DNA of 64,000 nt from Balneolaceae bacterium (GCA_018401935.1 JAGYJQ010000003.1:1-64000); one strand, 5' to 3'. Shown: positions 35,255-45,082, numbered from the stretch's first letter. Numbers and translations are program-made. Notes: generated by a model not told the origin, from the letters alone.

Positions 35255-37201
35255 TTATCCCCAGATCTCATATAGATAGGCCGCTATTCTTCTTGAGTAA
35301 CCTTCAGGCCCTATCAATTCATAATTCTCGTCAAAAGCTACCTCATACATTTTAGGTACCAATTTTTTCTGAATAGCTTCCGATAGCTTAGCATAATGCA
35401 AGCCATTTAATAAGTACAGTAGCCCAATATCATCGTTAGTCTCAAGTGCCACATTGATCCATTCTTGCATTTGAGATTCAGAAATTCTTTTTTCACTAGC
35501 TAAATGTGTGTTAATGTGACTCATTGCTTCAAATAAAGATGCTTTCACACTTGAAAATGGTTCTTCTTTCACACGGTCAATGAGCACATCGGGCATCTCA
35601 TTTATGGTTGTGTATTTACTACTTAGTGAAGCTAAACCAACCGCGGCCCAATATCGTATCACTGGCTCTGTTACCTGAATTCGATCTAAAAAATAAGACC
35701 AATTCTGGAGATCCATTTCTATCACTTTATTAGCAACTTCAAGGGCATATTCAATGGGATATTCATCACTTTGCAGGTAATCGTAAACCGTTTCAATTGC
35801 ATCCGTATCTGATTTCTTAATTACATATCCAAACATGTCCTCAGGCAAAAATGTGCCATCTCTATACTCTAGTATGTACCCATCTAAAGCTGATTTTGCG
35901 AAGGCTAACATTTCCATTTTATCTGCTTCCAATGAACCATTCATTGGTGCTAATAGGTTTTCTACTTCCCATGGATCTTCTGCTGTAACAAAAAACTGTT
36001 CTGAAGGGACTGGTTCCCAGAATTGAGACTGAATTTCATTAGTCATTCCATTTTTCCAAAGTTCATACCACTCCTGTGTGGATTGGGCTTTAAACAGAAA
36101 GGTCAAATGTTGACCGTTAGGTCGATGAGGCATAAAGTTTTTAACATATCTAAATTGTCCATTGGTTACTCCTCTTTTGGCATCGTACCATTCATCCATA
36201 CGATCCCGATACAAATATATCCAGTCTCTATTTTGGGTGGATGTTTCAAAAATCGATGCTCCTTGATACACCTCCGGTATTTCGATTCCTGCTAAAGCTA
36301 AAACTGTTGGGGCCAAGTCTACAAAGCTTACAGGCTCATCAAGAGTCATTCCACTTTCTAAACCCAATTCACTTTTCCACCTATCGGGTACATGAACAAT
36401 CATTGGTACCCGAGTACCCGTATCGTACATAAATCGCTTGCTCCTAGGTAAAACCCCCCCATGATCTGCGTAATAAAATACAATGGTGTTATCCTCTAGT
36501 CCTTGCGCCTTAAGCCGCTCTAATTCTTTTTTCACCCATTGATCTACTTCATTAATTTTATCATAATAGTGAGCCCAGCTTTTCTTCATATGCTGGGTAT
36601 CTGGATGGTACGGTGGTAGTGTAATTTTTTCTGCCGATGTGGTAGTTTGATGAGCAGCTAAATCTATATGCATTCTAGACTCATGCGACTCATGAAAATT
36701 ATGAATGGCAAAAAATGGCTGGCCTTCTTCTCTATTCGTATAATCCGCTGAGGGACTACTCTCTGACCAAAACCTGGCATGGTCGCCTGTTAAATTATAG
36801 TCTGTTTTGGCGTTGTTCGTTGTATAATACCCTTCCTCCTTCAGTAAAAGAGGGAAAAAGCTTTGTTCCAACTGCAAAGGGATATCTATTCTTGATCGCA
36901 TGTGTTGAGTACCATTTGTACCGGCGTACATTCCGCTTAAAATAGTTGAACGTGCTATTGCGCATACTGGCGCATTAGAATAAGCGAATTTGAATAAAAC
37001 ACTAGCTTGTGCAAGAGAATCTATAGTAGGTGTTTTGACAAGTGTATTTCCATATGCACCTATGGTACTCGCACTGTTATCTTCACTGACTAACCACAGT
37101 ATATTAGGTTTTTCACTGGGATATTGTATCTCTTTTTTTGTTGTGCAATTAAAAAAAATAACTGTTAAAAAGGTGAGTAAAATAGGGTATTTGCTCACCA
37201 T
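35255..37201 (-). CDS. Sulfatase (S1 family) with helical C-terminal extension
   Basis: 648 residues from ATG 37201 (ATG 37216 is also in frame and would overlap the upstream sulfatase by 22 bases). Signal with lipobox FFNC. NILWLVSEDNSASTIGAYGN carries the first metal ligands, and SNAPVCAIARSTILSGMY has the catalytic Cys with Ala at position +3 (C-x-A-x-R form); VFYYADHGGVLPRSKRF is the second metal site. The last ~170 residues are alpha-helical with HEAT-like character (RYWAAVGLASLSSKYTTINE), not typical of short arylsulfatases. Exolytic sulfatase action on an oligosaccharide is probable. Confidence 0.9.
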   Translation of the reverse strand: MVSKYPILLTFLTVIFFNCTTKKEIQYPSEKPNILWLVSEDNSASTIGAYGNTLVKTPTIDSLAQASVLFKFAYSNAPVCAIARSTILSGMYAGTNGTQHMRSRIDIPLQLEQSFFPLLLKEEGYYTTNNAKTDYNLTGDHARFWSESSPSADYTNREEGQPFFAIHNFHESHESRMHIDLAAHQTTTSAEKITLPPYHPDTQHMKKSWAHYYDKINEVDQWVKKELERLKAQGLEDNTIVFYYADHGGVLPRSKRFMYDTGTRVPMIVHVPDRWKSELGLESGMTLDEPVSFVDLAPTVLALAGIEIPEVYQGASIFETSTQNRDWIYLYRDRMDEWYDAKRGVTNGQFRYVKNFMPHRPNGQHLTFLFKAQSTQEWYELWKNGMTNEIQSQFWEPVPSEQFFVTAEDPWEVENLLAPMNGSLEADKMEMLAFAKSALDGYILEYRDGTFLPEDMFGYVIKKSDTDAIETVYDYLQSDEYPIEYALEVANKVIEMDLQNWSYFLDRIQVTEPVIRYWAAVGLASLSSKYTTINEMPDVLIDRVKEEPFSSVKASLFEAMSHINTHLASEKRISESQMQEWINVALETNDDIGLLYLLNGLHYAKLSEAIQKKLVPKMYEVAFDENYELIGPEGYSRRIAAYLYEIWG

Positions 37202-38775
37202 TCGTGTGTACTCCATGTTTCATCCAAGGGTTTATTTAGAAATTGATTTGCGTCTATTTTCCACTGCTCTACTCGCTCTCGAACAAAAGAATTTTGCCGA
37301 TAGTAACCATTTTCTACTAATGGTGGCCAAGAAGATGGAATATACGCTGACACATTTTTTACATCATTCAAATAGGAAGACGGTATTACAGCGTTTATGA
37401 TCAAATTCGTTTGCTCTTCTGGGTCCAGTTCATGATCATATAATTCTTGGGAGCCGTCTTCGTACTGTATAAATCTAATGGTCTCCGTTCTCAGACTAAT
37501 ATTGCCCGGACCAAATTCGGTAATAGCTGGTCTTGGCCAAGGAATGTTTTTTTGTTGTACAAGTGGTGCCAGACTAAGGCCTTCGTTATCCGGATTTTCC
37601 GACAGGCCAGCTAATTCTACCAAAGTCGGATAAATATCAATTAAACCCACAGGCTTTGCACTAAGGGTATTTTTGGGAATACTTGGACCTGAAAAAATTA
37701 ATGGAACTCTGGTATCCCGCTCCCAGAGAGACATTTTTGCAAATCTGTTCTTTTCACCAAGGTGATAACCGTGATCTGAAAAAAGCACAACGATGGTATT
37801 ATCTTTATAAGAACTATTATCCAAAGCGTCTAAAACCCTTCCTACTTGATAATCTGTCCACGTAACAGAAGCTAAATAGGCACGGACAGCTTGTCTCCAC
37901 TCATCTTTTTCCAAAAGATACTCCGTTGTAGGCATCGGTGGGGTATGGGTTAAAAGTTTAGCATACTGTGGAATATCTGCCAAGTCTTTTGGATTGTAGC
38001 TAGGCATAGAAATTGAATCAGGATTATACATATCTAGCCATTTTTGAGGCACATACCATGGAACGTGAGGCCGAACAAAACCAACTCCCAAAAAGAAAGG
38101 TTTTTCGTGATCTTTCTGAAGTTGATCTATCGCCCAACTTGCATAATAATAATCGGACATATCTTCATCTTTCTCTGGAAAAGCACCCCAATCTGTGTTT
38201 GTACTGTTCACCCCATCATAATTCGGTCCTTCCTCGGGTACATATACCATACGCTCATCCGGCCTTGGTCCAAACCACTCTCTTCGTTCTCCATATTCCT
38301 GAAAAGTGTTGGCTTCATCGTTGCCATGCCAAAGCTTACCTGCCCCCATAGTTTTATAACCATAACGCTCAAAATATTGAGGTAAATAAACTGAATTAAG
38401 GGTTTGATCACTCGCTTCTCGAACAAATTCATCTTTTATTTGAAAATAAACACCCGTCGTATGAGGATACTTACCTGTCATTATAGATACACGACTTGGA
38501 GCGCAAATTGGTGCTTGAGTGTGGGCGTTAGTAAATAACATACCACGTTCGGCTAATCGATTAATATTCGGTGTTTTAATATCTGGGTTTACCTTCAACA
38601 CCTCTACCCAATCATTAAGATCATCAATAGCTATAAAAAGTATGTTGGGCTTTTGTTCGTAAGTTAGTTCCACTTTTGAGGTGCAGCTACTTAATAAGCA
38701 AAGGGGAAACAGAAAAAAAAGAACAGAATTACGAAAAAAGGTTTTGAAGAAATAAAGTAATCGGTTAAGTTCCAT
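37195..38775 (-). CDS. Sulfatase (iduronate-2-sulfatase-like), lipoprotein
   Basis: 526 residues. Signal with lipobox LLSSC (Cys31). Motifs: NILFIAIDDLNDWVEVL, QAPICAPSRVSIMTGKYPHT with Cys91 in C-x-P-x-R, GAGKLWHG, and VLFSDHGYHLGEKNRF. The IDDLNDW and GKLWHG forms resemble iduronate/choline-type sulfatases, which fits a 2-sulfated uronate, though family resemblance is not proof. First gene of the four-gene sulfatase operon. An operator-like sequence (38755-38770) covers codons 2-7, so a LacI-type repressor would sit on the start. Confidence 0.9.
   Translation of the reverse strand: MELNRLLYFFKTFFRNSVLFFLFPLCLLSSCTSKVELTYEQKPNILFIAIDDLNDWVEVLKVNPDIKTPNINRLAERGMLFTNAHTQAPICAPSRVSIMTGKYPHTTGVYFQIKDEFVREASDQTLNSVYLPQYFERYGYKTMGAGKLWHGNDEANTFQEYGERREWFGPRPDERMVYVPEEGPNYDGVNSTNTDWGAFPEKDEDMSDYYYASWAIDQLQKDHEKPFFLGVGFVRPHVPWYVPQKWLDMYNPDSISMPSYNPKDLADIPQYAKLLTHTPPMPTTEYLLEKDEWRQAVRAYLASVTWTDYQVGRVLDALDNSSYKDNTIVVLFSDHGYHLGEKNRFAKMSLWERDTRVPLIFSGPSIPKNTLSAKPVGLIDIYPTLVELAGLSENPDNEGLSLAPLVQQKNIPWPRPAITEFGPGNISLRTETIRFIQYEDGSQELYDHELDPEEQTNLIINAVIPSSYLNDVKNVSAYIPSSWPPLVENGYYRQNSFVRERVEQWKIDANQFLNKPLDETWSTHEW
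38755..38770. promoter_or_regulatory. Operator-like site at sulfatase operon start
   Basis: AAGTAATCGGTTAAGT, 13 of 16 matching the palindrome at 27861-27876 and differing by one base from the site at 57337-57352. Overlaps the first codons of the leading sulfatase gene, 195 bp from the divergent GH88 ATG. Confidence 0.6.
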
Positions 38776-38964
38776 TTAATAGTACTTGAGCATTGGTTTA
38801 GAATAAGAGTTTAAGCCTTTCATTGTTCATTTCACAATACAAAAACGAATTTTCAAATGAAAGTATAATCATGTACGATCTAGTCCACCTACACACTACA
38901 AATAACATCATTTGATGACCACTATTCATTCAATTATTCACCCAAGCCACTTAAGCCACACCTT

Positions 38965-40158
38965 ATGAAATCTTTTATTATTTCTTTATTCACCCTTTTA
39001 ATTGTTTCCTCTGGCTGTATAACACAAGTTGAAACCATTCCTACCCTTGAGTTTGCTTCCCAACAACTAGAACTCTTAATTGCAGAATCGGATGCCAATC
39101 TTGACGCAGAGAACCGATCTAACCGAGGCAGACTTATTGCGCCAAGAACGGTTGAGGGCGGGGAACTTCATTTTGTTCATTCCGGTGACTGGACCAGTGG
39201 ATTTTTTCCCGGCGTTTTATGGCAAATGTATGAACTCACCGGTGAGGAGAAATGGGCTGAAAGCGCTAAAACCTACACCTCCCTTGTAGAGCGTGAAAAA
39301 CGAAATGGTCGCACACACGACATGGGCTTCAAAGTGTATTGTAGTTTTGGCCAAGGATATCGTCTCACCAAAGATATGGACTACAGAGATGTTATTATTG
39401 AGTCGGCAAATACACTTATTACTCGATTTAACCCAACCATTGGCGCTATTCGGTCATGGGATCACAATACAGACAAATGGGAACATCCTGTCATTATTGA
39501 TAACATGATGAATCTTGAATTATTATTTAGAGCCACACAAGAAACCGGTGATTCAACTTACTATAATATTGCTGTTAGCCATGCAAACACCACTCTTCGT
39601 GAGCATTTCCGAGAGGATAACAGCTCATATCATGTAATTGATTTTTATCCAGAAACTGGCGAGGTTCGCAAACGAAATACGCATCAAGGATATGCTCATG
39701 AATCGGCTTGGGCTCGCGGTCAAGCTTGGGGGCTTTATGGGTTCACTATGAGTTACAGGTTTACTCAAGATCCAGCTTACCTAGAACAAGCTCAAAAAAT
39801 TGCGGCTTTTATCCTCACCCATCCGAATATGCCTGATGACTTAGTTCCATATTGGGATTTCAACGCACCTGACATACCCAATGAAGCTAGAGATGTCTCC
39901 GCCGCTACGATTATTTCCAGTGCCTTATTCGAATTGAGTTCGATGATTGAAGGTGAACAAGCCACTTATTATGAAAATGTGGCAAACAAAATTTTAGCAA
40001 ACATCGATGCTAAATATCGTTCAGATATTGGAGATAATTTTGGGTTTTTATTGGACCATTCAACCGGTAATCATCCCAAAGATAGTGAGGTAGATGTGCC
40101 TATAAACTACGCTGACTACTATTATTTAGAAGCTTTTTCCAGATCCTTAGGAAATTAG
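38965..40158 (+). CDS. GH88 unsaturated glucuronyl hydrolase, lipoprotein
   Basis: 397 residues. Lipobox VSSGC (Cys18). (alpha/alpha)6-barrel GH88 features: HSGDWTSGFFPGVLWQMYEL, the catalytic region RTHDMGF with Asp119, IIDNMMNLELL with Asp179, and HESAWARGQAWGLYGF. These enzymes hydrate the double bond of the 4,5-unsaturated uronate left by lyases, so the sugar opens to 5-keto-4-deoxyuronate. That product feeds KduI and KduD encoded at 54293-56015. Heads a plus-strand operon with GH43, a HAD-like protein, a beta-helix protein and an esterase. Confidence 0.93.
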   Translation: MKSFIISLFTLLIVSSGCITQVETIPTLEFASQQLELLIAESDANLDAENRSNRGRLIAPRTVEGGELHFVHSGDWTSGFFPGVLWQMYELTGEEKWAESAKTYTSLVEREKRNGRTHDMGFKVYCSFGQGYRLTKDMDYRDVIIESANTLITRFNPTIGAIRSWDHNTDKWEHPVIIDNMMNLELLFRATQETGDSTYYNIAVSHANTTLREHFREDNSSYHVIDFYPETGEVRKRNTHQGYAHESAWARGQAWGLYGFTMSYRFTQDPAYLEQAQKIAAFILTHPNMPDDLVPYWDFNAPDIPNEARDVSAATIISSALFELSSMIEGEQATYYENVANKILANIDAKYRSDIGDNFGFLLDHSTGNHPKDSEVDVPINYADYYYLEAFSRSLGN

Positions 40159-40179
40159 GAAGGCCCTAATGAAAACTCC

Positions 40180-41862
40180 ATGATCATGGGTACTAAAAAA
40201 AATATTATTCGGAGGTATTGTACCAGGGTCTTCTGGTTCATTGCCTGGGGATCCGTTGTATCCTGTTCTCAGGAATCATTAACTCGAGATGCCTCTAGTC
40301 TTCCCGAAGGCCATTTTAAAAATCCACTTTATTATGCTGATTTTCCAGATCCAGATATAGTAAAAAGTGGCTCGGATTTTTACATGGTAACTTCTAGCTT
40401 TCCATATAGCCCCGGCCTTCCCATTCATCATTCTACGGATTTAGTTCATTGGGATTTAATTGCCAACGCATTTGAAACACAACATAGTAGCCACTATGAT
40501 ACTCCTCGACATGGGGATGGGGTTTTTGCTCCATCAATAAAAGAACATAATGGCACCTTTTATATCTACTATGGGGATCCTGATTTCGGAATTGTAATGA
40601 TGAAATCAACCCATCCAAGCGGCCCTTGGACTCCTCCTAAAGTGATCAAAGAAGCAAAAGGATGGATTGACCCTACTCCATTTTGGGATGAGGATGGTAA
40701 TGCATATATGATTCTAGCCTATGCCAAAAGTAGAGCGGGAATCAATTCAGTTTTAGTATTGCACAAACTGAGTTCTGAAGGAGATCAAATTCTGGATGAC
40801 GGGGTTATCATCTATGATGGTACCGATGAAAACCCAATAATTGAGGGACCAAAGTTGTATAAAAGAGGGGAATACTATTATATATTTGCTCCCGCTGGGA
40901 GTGTTCCTTATGGTTGGGAAACGGTTCTTCGGTCTAAAAATATTTATGGGCCTTATGAATTTCGAAAAGTATTACATCAAGGTAGAACCTCCATTAATGG
41001 CCCTCATCAGGGATCTTGGATTGCCTTAGATTCCGGTGAAGATTGGTTTTTACATTTTCAGGATTTTGACTCGTATGGAAGAATTCCACATTTGAACCCA
41101 CTAAGTTGGACTGAAGATGATTGGCCGATCATAGGAATTGACTCCGATAATGATGGAATTGGTGAGCCCGTAATGAGTGCCCCGTATCCCAAAGTGGCAA
41201 ATCCAACCCCTCCAAAAGATCCTAAAACCTCGGATAGTTTCAATGACCTTGCAAGTACACCAAGTTATCTTCAACCTCAGTGGAGATGGCACGGAAATTA
41301 TAATCCTGAGTGGTTCTCATTAAGTGAACGCATTGGGCATCTAAGACTTTTCGCATTACCTGTAGACAACGGGGATATAAATTTGGTTCAAATGCCGAAC
41401 TTTTTATCCCAAAAATTTCCCGATATAGCCTTTGAAGTTGTGGCAAAAATAGACGTTTCTGAGTTAAAAGAGGGTGGGGAATTTGGAATGGGGGTTAGTG
41501 GCGAAACCTATGCTGCACTTACTATTCGGAAAACTCCCACCCAAACACATGCCAGTTTTAAAACCCGTTATCAAGCTCGGAATAGCGCAATAGAACAAAC
41601 TCTACATAAGGTGCATTTCAACAATGATACTAATCAAGAATTTTTTATAAAACTCGTAGTGGAACAGGGAGCTCTATGTGACTTTTATATAAGCCAAGAT
41701 GGGCAGGAATATTACAAAATGGGATCAGATTTTAAAGCGAGTAAATTACGTTGGGTCGGTGCTTCTTTCGGTTTTTATGCGGCAAGCAGTCAAGATTCTG
41801 ACCGCGGTTATACCGACATTGATTACGTAGAGGTATCCTACACTCCCCAAAATAAACGCTAA
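40180..41862 (+). CDS. GH43 glycosidase, beta-xylosidase/arabinofuranosidase-type
   Basis: 560 residues. Signal region RVFWFIAWGSVVSC suggests a lipoprotein. Five-bladed propeller with the GH43 triad: base Asp57 in ADFPDPDIV, pKa-tuning Asp164 in GWIDPTPFWDEDG, and acid Glu222 in IIEGPKLYK. The C-terminal ~200 residues form the beta-sandwich found behind GH43 xylosidases (WRWHGNYNPEWFSL). Removes a pentose, probably xylose or arabinose, from the polymer. 21 bp after GH88. The 1466-residue fusion at 45079-49479 carries a second GH43 unit. Confidence 0.92.
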   Translation: MIMGTKKNIIRRYCTRVFWFIAWGSVVSCSQESLTRDASSLPEGHFKNPLYYADFPDPDIVKSGSDFYMVTSSFPYSPGLPIHHSTDLVHWDLIANAFETQHSSHYDTPRHGDGVFAPSIKEHNGTFYIYYGDPDFGIVMMKSTHPSGPWTPPKVIKEAKGWIDPTPFWDEDGNAYMILAYAKSRAGINSVLVLHKLSSEGDQILDDGVIIYDGTDENPIIEGPKLYKRGEYYYIFAPAGSVPYGWETVLRSKNIYGPYEFRKVLHQGRTSINGPHQGSWIALDSGEDWFLHFQDFDSYGRIPHLNPLSWTEDDWPIIGIDSDNDGIGEPVMSAPYPKVANPTPPKDPKTSDSFNDLASTPSYLQPQWRWHGNYNPEWFSLSERIGHLRLFALPVDNGDINLVQMPNFLSQKFPDIAFEVVAKIDVSELKEGGEFGMGVSGETYAALTIRKTPTQTHASFKTRYQARNSAIEQTLHKVHFNNDTNQEFFIKLVVEQGALCDFYISQDGQEYYKMGSDFKASKLRWVGASFGFYAASSQDSDRGYTDIDYVEVSYTPQNKR

Positions 41863-41869
41863 TAAAACC

Positions 41870-42163
41870 ATGGTTATTTATGTTGATATCGATGAGACTA
41901 TTTGCGTCTATAGACATCTGAGAGATTATCAATTTGCGGAGCCAGTTCTAGAACATATTCAAAAAATTAATGATTTATACGAGGATGGTAACACCATTGT
42001 GTATTGGTCATCTAGAGGTGTCATGAATGGTACAGACTGGACTGAATTAACTCAACAACAATTGGAAATGTGGGGTTGTAAATACCATGAGCTAATTATG
42101 AATGAAAAACCCCACTACGACTTACTCATTTGTGATAATTCGATTCGTATCGATGACATTTAA
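41870..42163 (+). CDS. Small HAD-like hydrolase
   Basis: 97 residues. Starts with the HAD motif YVDIDETICVYR (D-x-D-x-T nucleophile region, Asp6/Asp8); YWSSRG gives the Ser/Thr motif position, and the Asp-rich end LLICDNSIRIDD the metal site. It lacks a cap domain and is very short, like small HAD proteins near sugar-nucleotide or capsule genes. Tightly packed between GH43 and the beta-helix gene in the operon, with 7 bp and 29 bp gaps. Cytoplasmic, which is odd among secreted enzymes. A role in dephosphorylating a sugar phosphate is a guess. Confidence 0.65.
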   Translation: MVIYVDIDETICVYRHLRDYQFAEPVLEHIQKINDLYEDGNTIVYWSSRGVMNGTDWTELTQQQLEMWGCKYHELIMNEKPHYDLLICDNSIRIDDI

Positions 42164-42192
42164 TCCTACTAACCCAACCAAACAAAGCAGCC

Positions 42193-44115
42193 ATGGAGTA
42201 CACAACACAAAAAATCACGCTTTCAACACTACTCATTTTGTTATTTTCGGTTTGGATTCCGAGTAGTTTTCATACACAAGCCCAACAATCTAGTCTTGTA
42301 TATGAAGGGATAGATGGAAAATTACAATACTCACCGTATGCCAACTATGGAGAAGAGGAAGATACTACCAATATAATCCCTGACTTTTCATGGGCTGGGT
42401 ATAAATTTAGTGAAGTACCAATTCCCGATGTCGAGGTAAAGATTGTTTTGGAACCCCAAGATGGGGATGATCATTCTCGAATTCAGGCTGCCATAAATGA
42501 ATTGTCTACTTATCCTATTGACTCAACAGGGTTTCGTGGTGCTATACTTTTAAAAGCTGGTTATTATGAAGTAAGAGGTTCCTTGTATATCCGCCATAGT
42601 GGTATTGTGATTAAAGGAGAGGGCCAGGCTTCTGCTGAGGAGGGTGGTACCCATATTATGGCCACCGCTCGCACCAGTCATGATCTATTCAATTTTTTTG
42701 GTCCTGACGAGCCTGATGGAGTTAAAGGTGAATCGGTGAGAATACTTGAAGACGCACCAACGGGTACTACTCAGCTCATTTTAGCAGATGCAAGCTCCTT
42801 TTCGGTAGGAGATCTTATTCACGTGCTACGTACGCCAAATCAAAAATGGATTGATGATATAGAAATGGGTCCGCTAGGATGGACTCCTAGTTCCTATAGT
42901 ATACCCTACGAACGAAGCATCCATAAAATTAATGGGGATACTGTATATATAAACGTCCCCTTAGTACAGGCTATGACTGAAAAATATGGTCTTGGGGAGG
43001 TGTATAAGTATGATAATTCATACCGCATTAATAATGTAGGTATAGAAAATATGTATCTAACCTCTATTTACACTCATCCTACCGATGAAAACCATGCAAA
43101 TAGGGCAACCTATTTTCAAAATGTGGAGGATGGTTGGGTTCGAAGAGTTACTGCAAAACATTTTATACGGGGTACGGTCACTATAAATTGGTCCTATAAA
43201 ATTACAGTTGAAGACTGTGCTTTAGTAGATCCCATTTCTAAGATTTCGGGTAGCCGTAGATATTCGTTTGAGGTAAACAAAGGGTCATTCAATTTATTCC
43301 AAAGAATATATACCCGAAATGGTCGACATGACCAGGTTACTGGCTCACGCGTTGCCGGCCCAAATGTTTTCGTCGATAACTATTCGGAAAACACTCATGC
43401 CGAAACCGGGCCTCACCATCGATATGCAACGGGTTTACTGTTGGATAATGTGCGCGCTGGAGACATTCGTGTACGAAATAGAGGATTCACGAGCGGTGGT
43501 TCAGGTCATGGCTGGAGTGGCGCACAGGTTATGTTTTGGAATGTTATTTCTGCACCCGGTTATCAAGTTCTTGCCTCACAGCCCTATGGATCGCGCTCTT
43601 GGGCGATTGGAGCAAAGGGTGATCGTGTCGGAAATGGTTTTTTTGAAATAAATGGAGAAGATGCCGAGCCAAGAAGTTTATTCTATAGGCAGTTAGAAGA
43701 TCGAATTGGAAAGGAAGCCGTAGACGCTATGACCACCGAAACTCAAAAGAATGGCACTATTTTACGAGCACTTAAGGAGTGGAAGGGAGAAGGTTTTTTT
43801 GACCCCGCTTGGGTTACATCAACTGAAGATAATCCCACTTCTGATCAGCCTCAAGGTTATTATCTTGGACCAAATTATCCAAATCCGTTCAACCCTAGTA
43901 CAAAAATTCAATTTGGATTTCCTAGTGCAGGTCATGCTTCATTAGATGTATACAATTCGATTGGACAACAAGTCCAAACACTGGTTGATGGATTTGTGCC
44001 TAGTGGCCATCATGAGTTTACCTTTAATGCAGAGAATTTACCTTCTGGACTTTATTTCTACACCCTCAAATCAGTCGGATTTGAGGAAACACGGTCTATG
44101 TTGCTAATTAAATAA
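42193..44115 (+). CDS. Right-handed beta-helix protein (putative polysaccharide lyase) with T9SS tail
   Basis: 640 residues. Signal segment LLILLFSVWIPSSFHTQAQ. Residues ~75-520 form a pectate-lyase-3-like beta-helix (GFRGAILLKAGYYEVRGSLY). A strongly conserved central block reads NGRHDQVTGSRVAGPNVFVD and GPHHRYATGLLLDN. The last ~80 residues are a T9SS type A sorting domain (NYPNPFNPSTKIQF, LPSGLYFYTLKS). So it is secreted through T9SS and probably surface-attached. The same helix block occurs in the N-terminal part of the 1466-residue protein at 45079-49479, so they are paralogs. Cleavage chemistry is not shown; a lyase or hydrolase on a uronate polymer is inferred from context. Confidence 0.85.
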   Translation: MEYTTQKITLSTLLILLFSVWIPSSFHTQAQQSSLVYEGIDGKLQYSPYANYGEEEDTTNIIPDFSWAGYKFSEVPIPDVEVKIVLEPQDGDDHSRIQAAINELSTYPIDSTGFRGAILLKAGYYEVRGSLYIRHSGIVIKGEGQASAEEGGTHIMATARTSHDLFNFFGPDEPDGVKGESVRILEDAPTGTTQLILADASSFSVGDLIHVLRTPNQKWIDDIEMGPLGWTPSSYSIPYERSIHKINGDTVYINVPLVQAMTEKYGLGEVYKYDNSYRINNVGIENMYLTSIYTHPTDENHANRATYFQNVEDGWVRRVTAKHFIRGTVTINWSYKITVEDCALVDPISKISGSRRYSFEVNKGSFNLFQRIYTRNGRHDQVTGSRVAGPNVFVDNYSENTHAETGPHHRYATGLLLDNVRAGDIRVRNRGFTSGGSGHGWSGAQVMFWNVISAPGYQVLASQPYGSRSWAIGAKGDRVGNGFFEINGEDAEPRSLFYRQLEDRIGKEAVDAMTTETQKNGTILRALKEWKGEGFFDPAWVTSTEDNPTSDQPQGYYLGPNYPNPFNPSTKIQFGFPSAGHASLDVYNSIGQQVQTLVDGFVPSGHHEFTFNAENLPSGLYFYTLKSVGFEETRSMLLIK

Positions 44116-44125
44116 CCATCATGAT

Positions 44126-45082
44126 ATGAGAGTCATTACCTCTGGTACTATTTTTATACTACTTCTTTGCACAGTCTTTCAAACCACAACTGCAAAGGCT
44201 CAAAGCATCTATAATTCAGATGCTCTACTAGAATTATGGCCAGAACGCGCTCCCTTACAGATGAAGTGGGACTTTGATGAAGTTCACGAGCGAACAAATA
44301 AACTCCGGATTAGTAATATACATACCCCAACTATTGAAATATTTCTTCCACAAAACGCCGGCCATACAACACCAGCTGTAGTCATGTTTCCAGGTGGAGG
44401 ATATTCCGTCTTAGTGTATGAAGAAGCAGGTACTAACTATGCTGAGTGGTTAAACAAAAGAGGTATTGCAGGAATTGTTGTGAAATATAGATTACCCGAT
44501 TGGGAAGTACAGTCACAAGCAAAATTTGTTCCTTTAATAGATGCCCAACGAGCACTTAGAATGGTTCGGTATCACTCAGAAGAATGGAATATTGATCCAG
44601 ATAGAATAGGAATTATGGGTTCTTCAGCTGGAGGACATTTAGCATCGTCCTTAAGTACCTTATTTTCTGTGGATACCTTAGTTACACTGAAAGATTCAAT
44701 ACAGAGCATCAGTGCACGTCCCAATTTTAGTATTTTAGTATATCCAGTAATTTCAATGTATGACCCATATGCTCATAAAGGGTCACGAAGAAATCTACTA
44801 ACCGAGAATTTTACCGAGGAAGATCAAGCTTATTTCAGCACCTTTAGACAGGTTTCCGGTGGAACACCTCCAACATTTATAATTCACAGTTCAGATGATA
44901 AAAGTGTTTCGGTAGAAAATAGTATTCAATATTATACTGCCCTAATTGACAACGGGATATCCTCTACAATGCATGTATATCAAGATGGTGGTCATGGATT
45001 CGGTATGGGCAATGGCCAAAGTTCCGTACAGGATTGGCTTGATGTATTAGACAAATGGCTACAATTCAATGGATACCATTAG
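44126..45082 (+). CDS. Secreted alpha/beta-hydrolase esterase (acetyl xylan esterase-like)
   Basis: 318 residues. Signal segment (FILLLCTVFQTTTAKAQS). Oxyanion-side VMFPGGGYSVLVYEEAG, nucleophile elbow GIMGSSAGGHLASS (G-x-S-x-G with the catalytic Ser), and a late DGGHGFGMG with the catalytic His. Lipase/esterase of the BD-FAE/Aes type, common in polysaccharide loci, likely removing acetyl groups from the polymer before cleavage. Its last codon and the stop of the convergent 1466-residue gene overlap by 4 bases. Confidence 0.85.
   Translation: MRVITSGTIFILLLCTVFQTTTAKAQSIYNSDALLELWPERAPLQMKWDFDEVHERTNKLRISNIHTPTIEIFLPQNAGHTTPAVVMFPGGGYSVLVYEEAGTNYAEWLNKRGIAGIVVKYRLPDWEVQSQAKFVPLIDAQRALRMVRYHSEEWNIDPDRIGIMGSSAGGHLASSLSTLFSVDTLVTLKDSIQSISARPNFSILVYPVISMYDPYAHKGSRRNLLTENFTEEDQAYFSTFRQVSGGTPPTFIIHSSDDKSVSVENSIQYYTALIDNGISSTMHVYQDGGHGFGMGNGQSSVQDWLDVLDKWLQFNGYH

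Noticed and set aside
36990-37400. Plus-strand open frame of 136 residues opposite two sulfatase genes
   Set aside because: It lies wholly antisense to strongly conserved sulfatase coding sequence, has no recognisable domain and is explained as a shadow frame.
38013-38385. Two overlapping plus-strand frames of ~112 residues
   Set aside because: Antisense to the first sulfatase, including its conserved regions; no signal or motif of their own.
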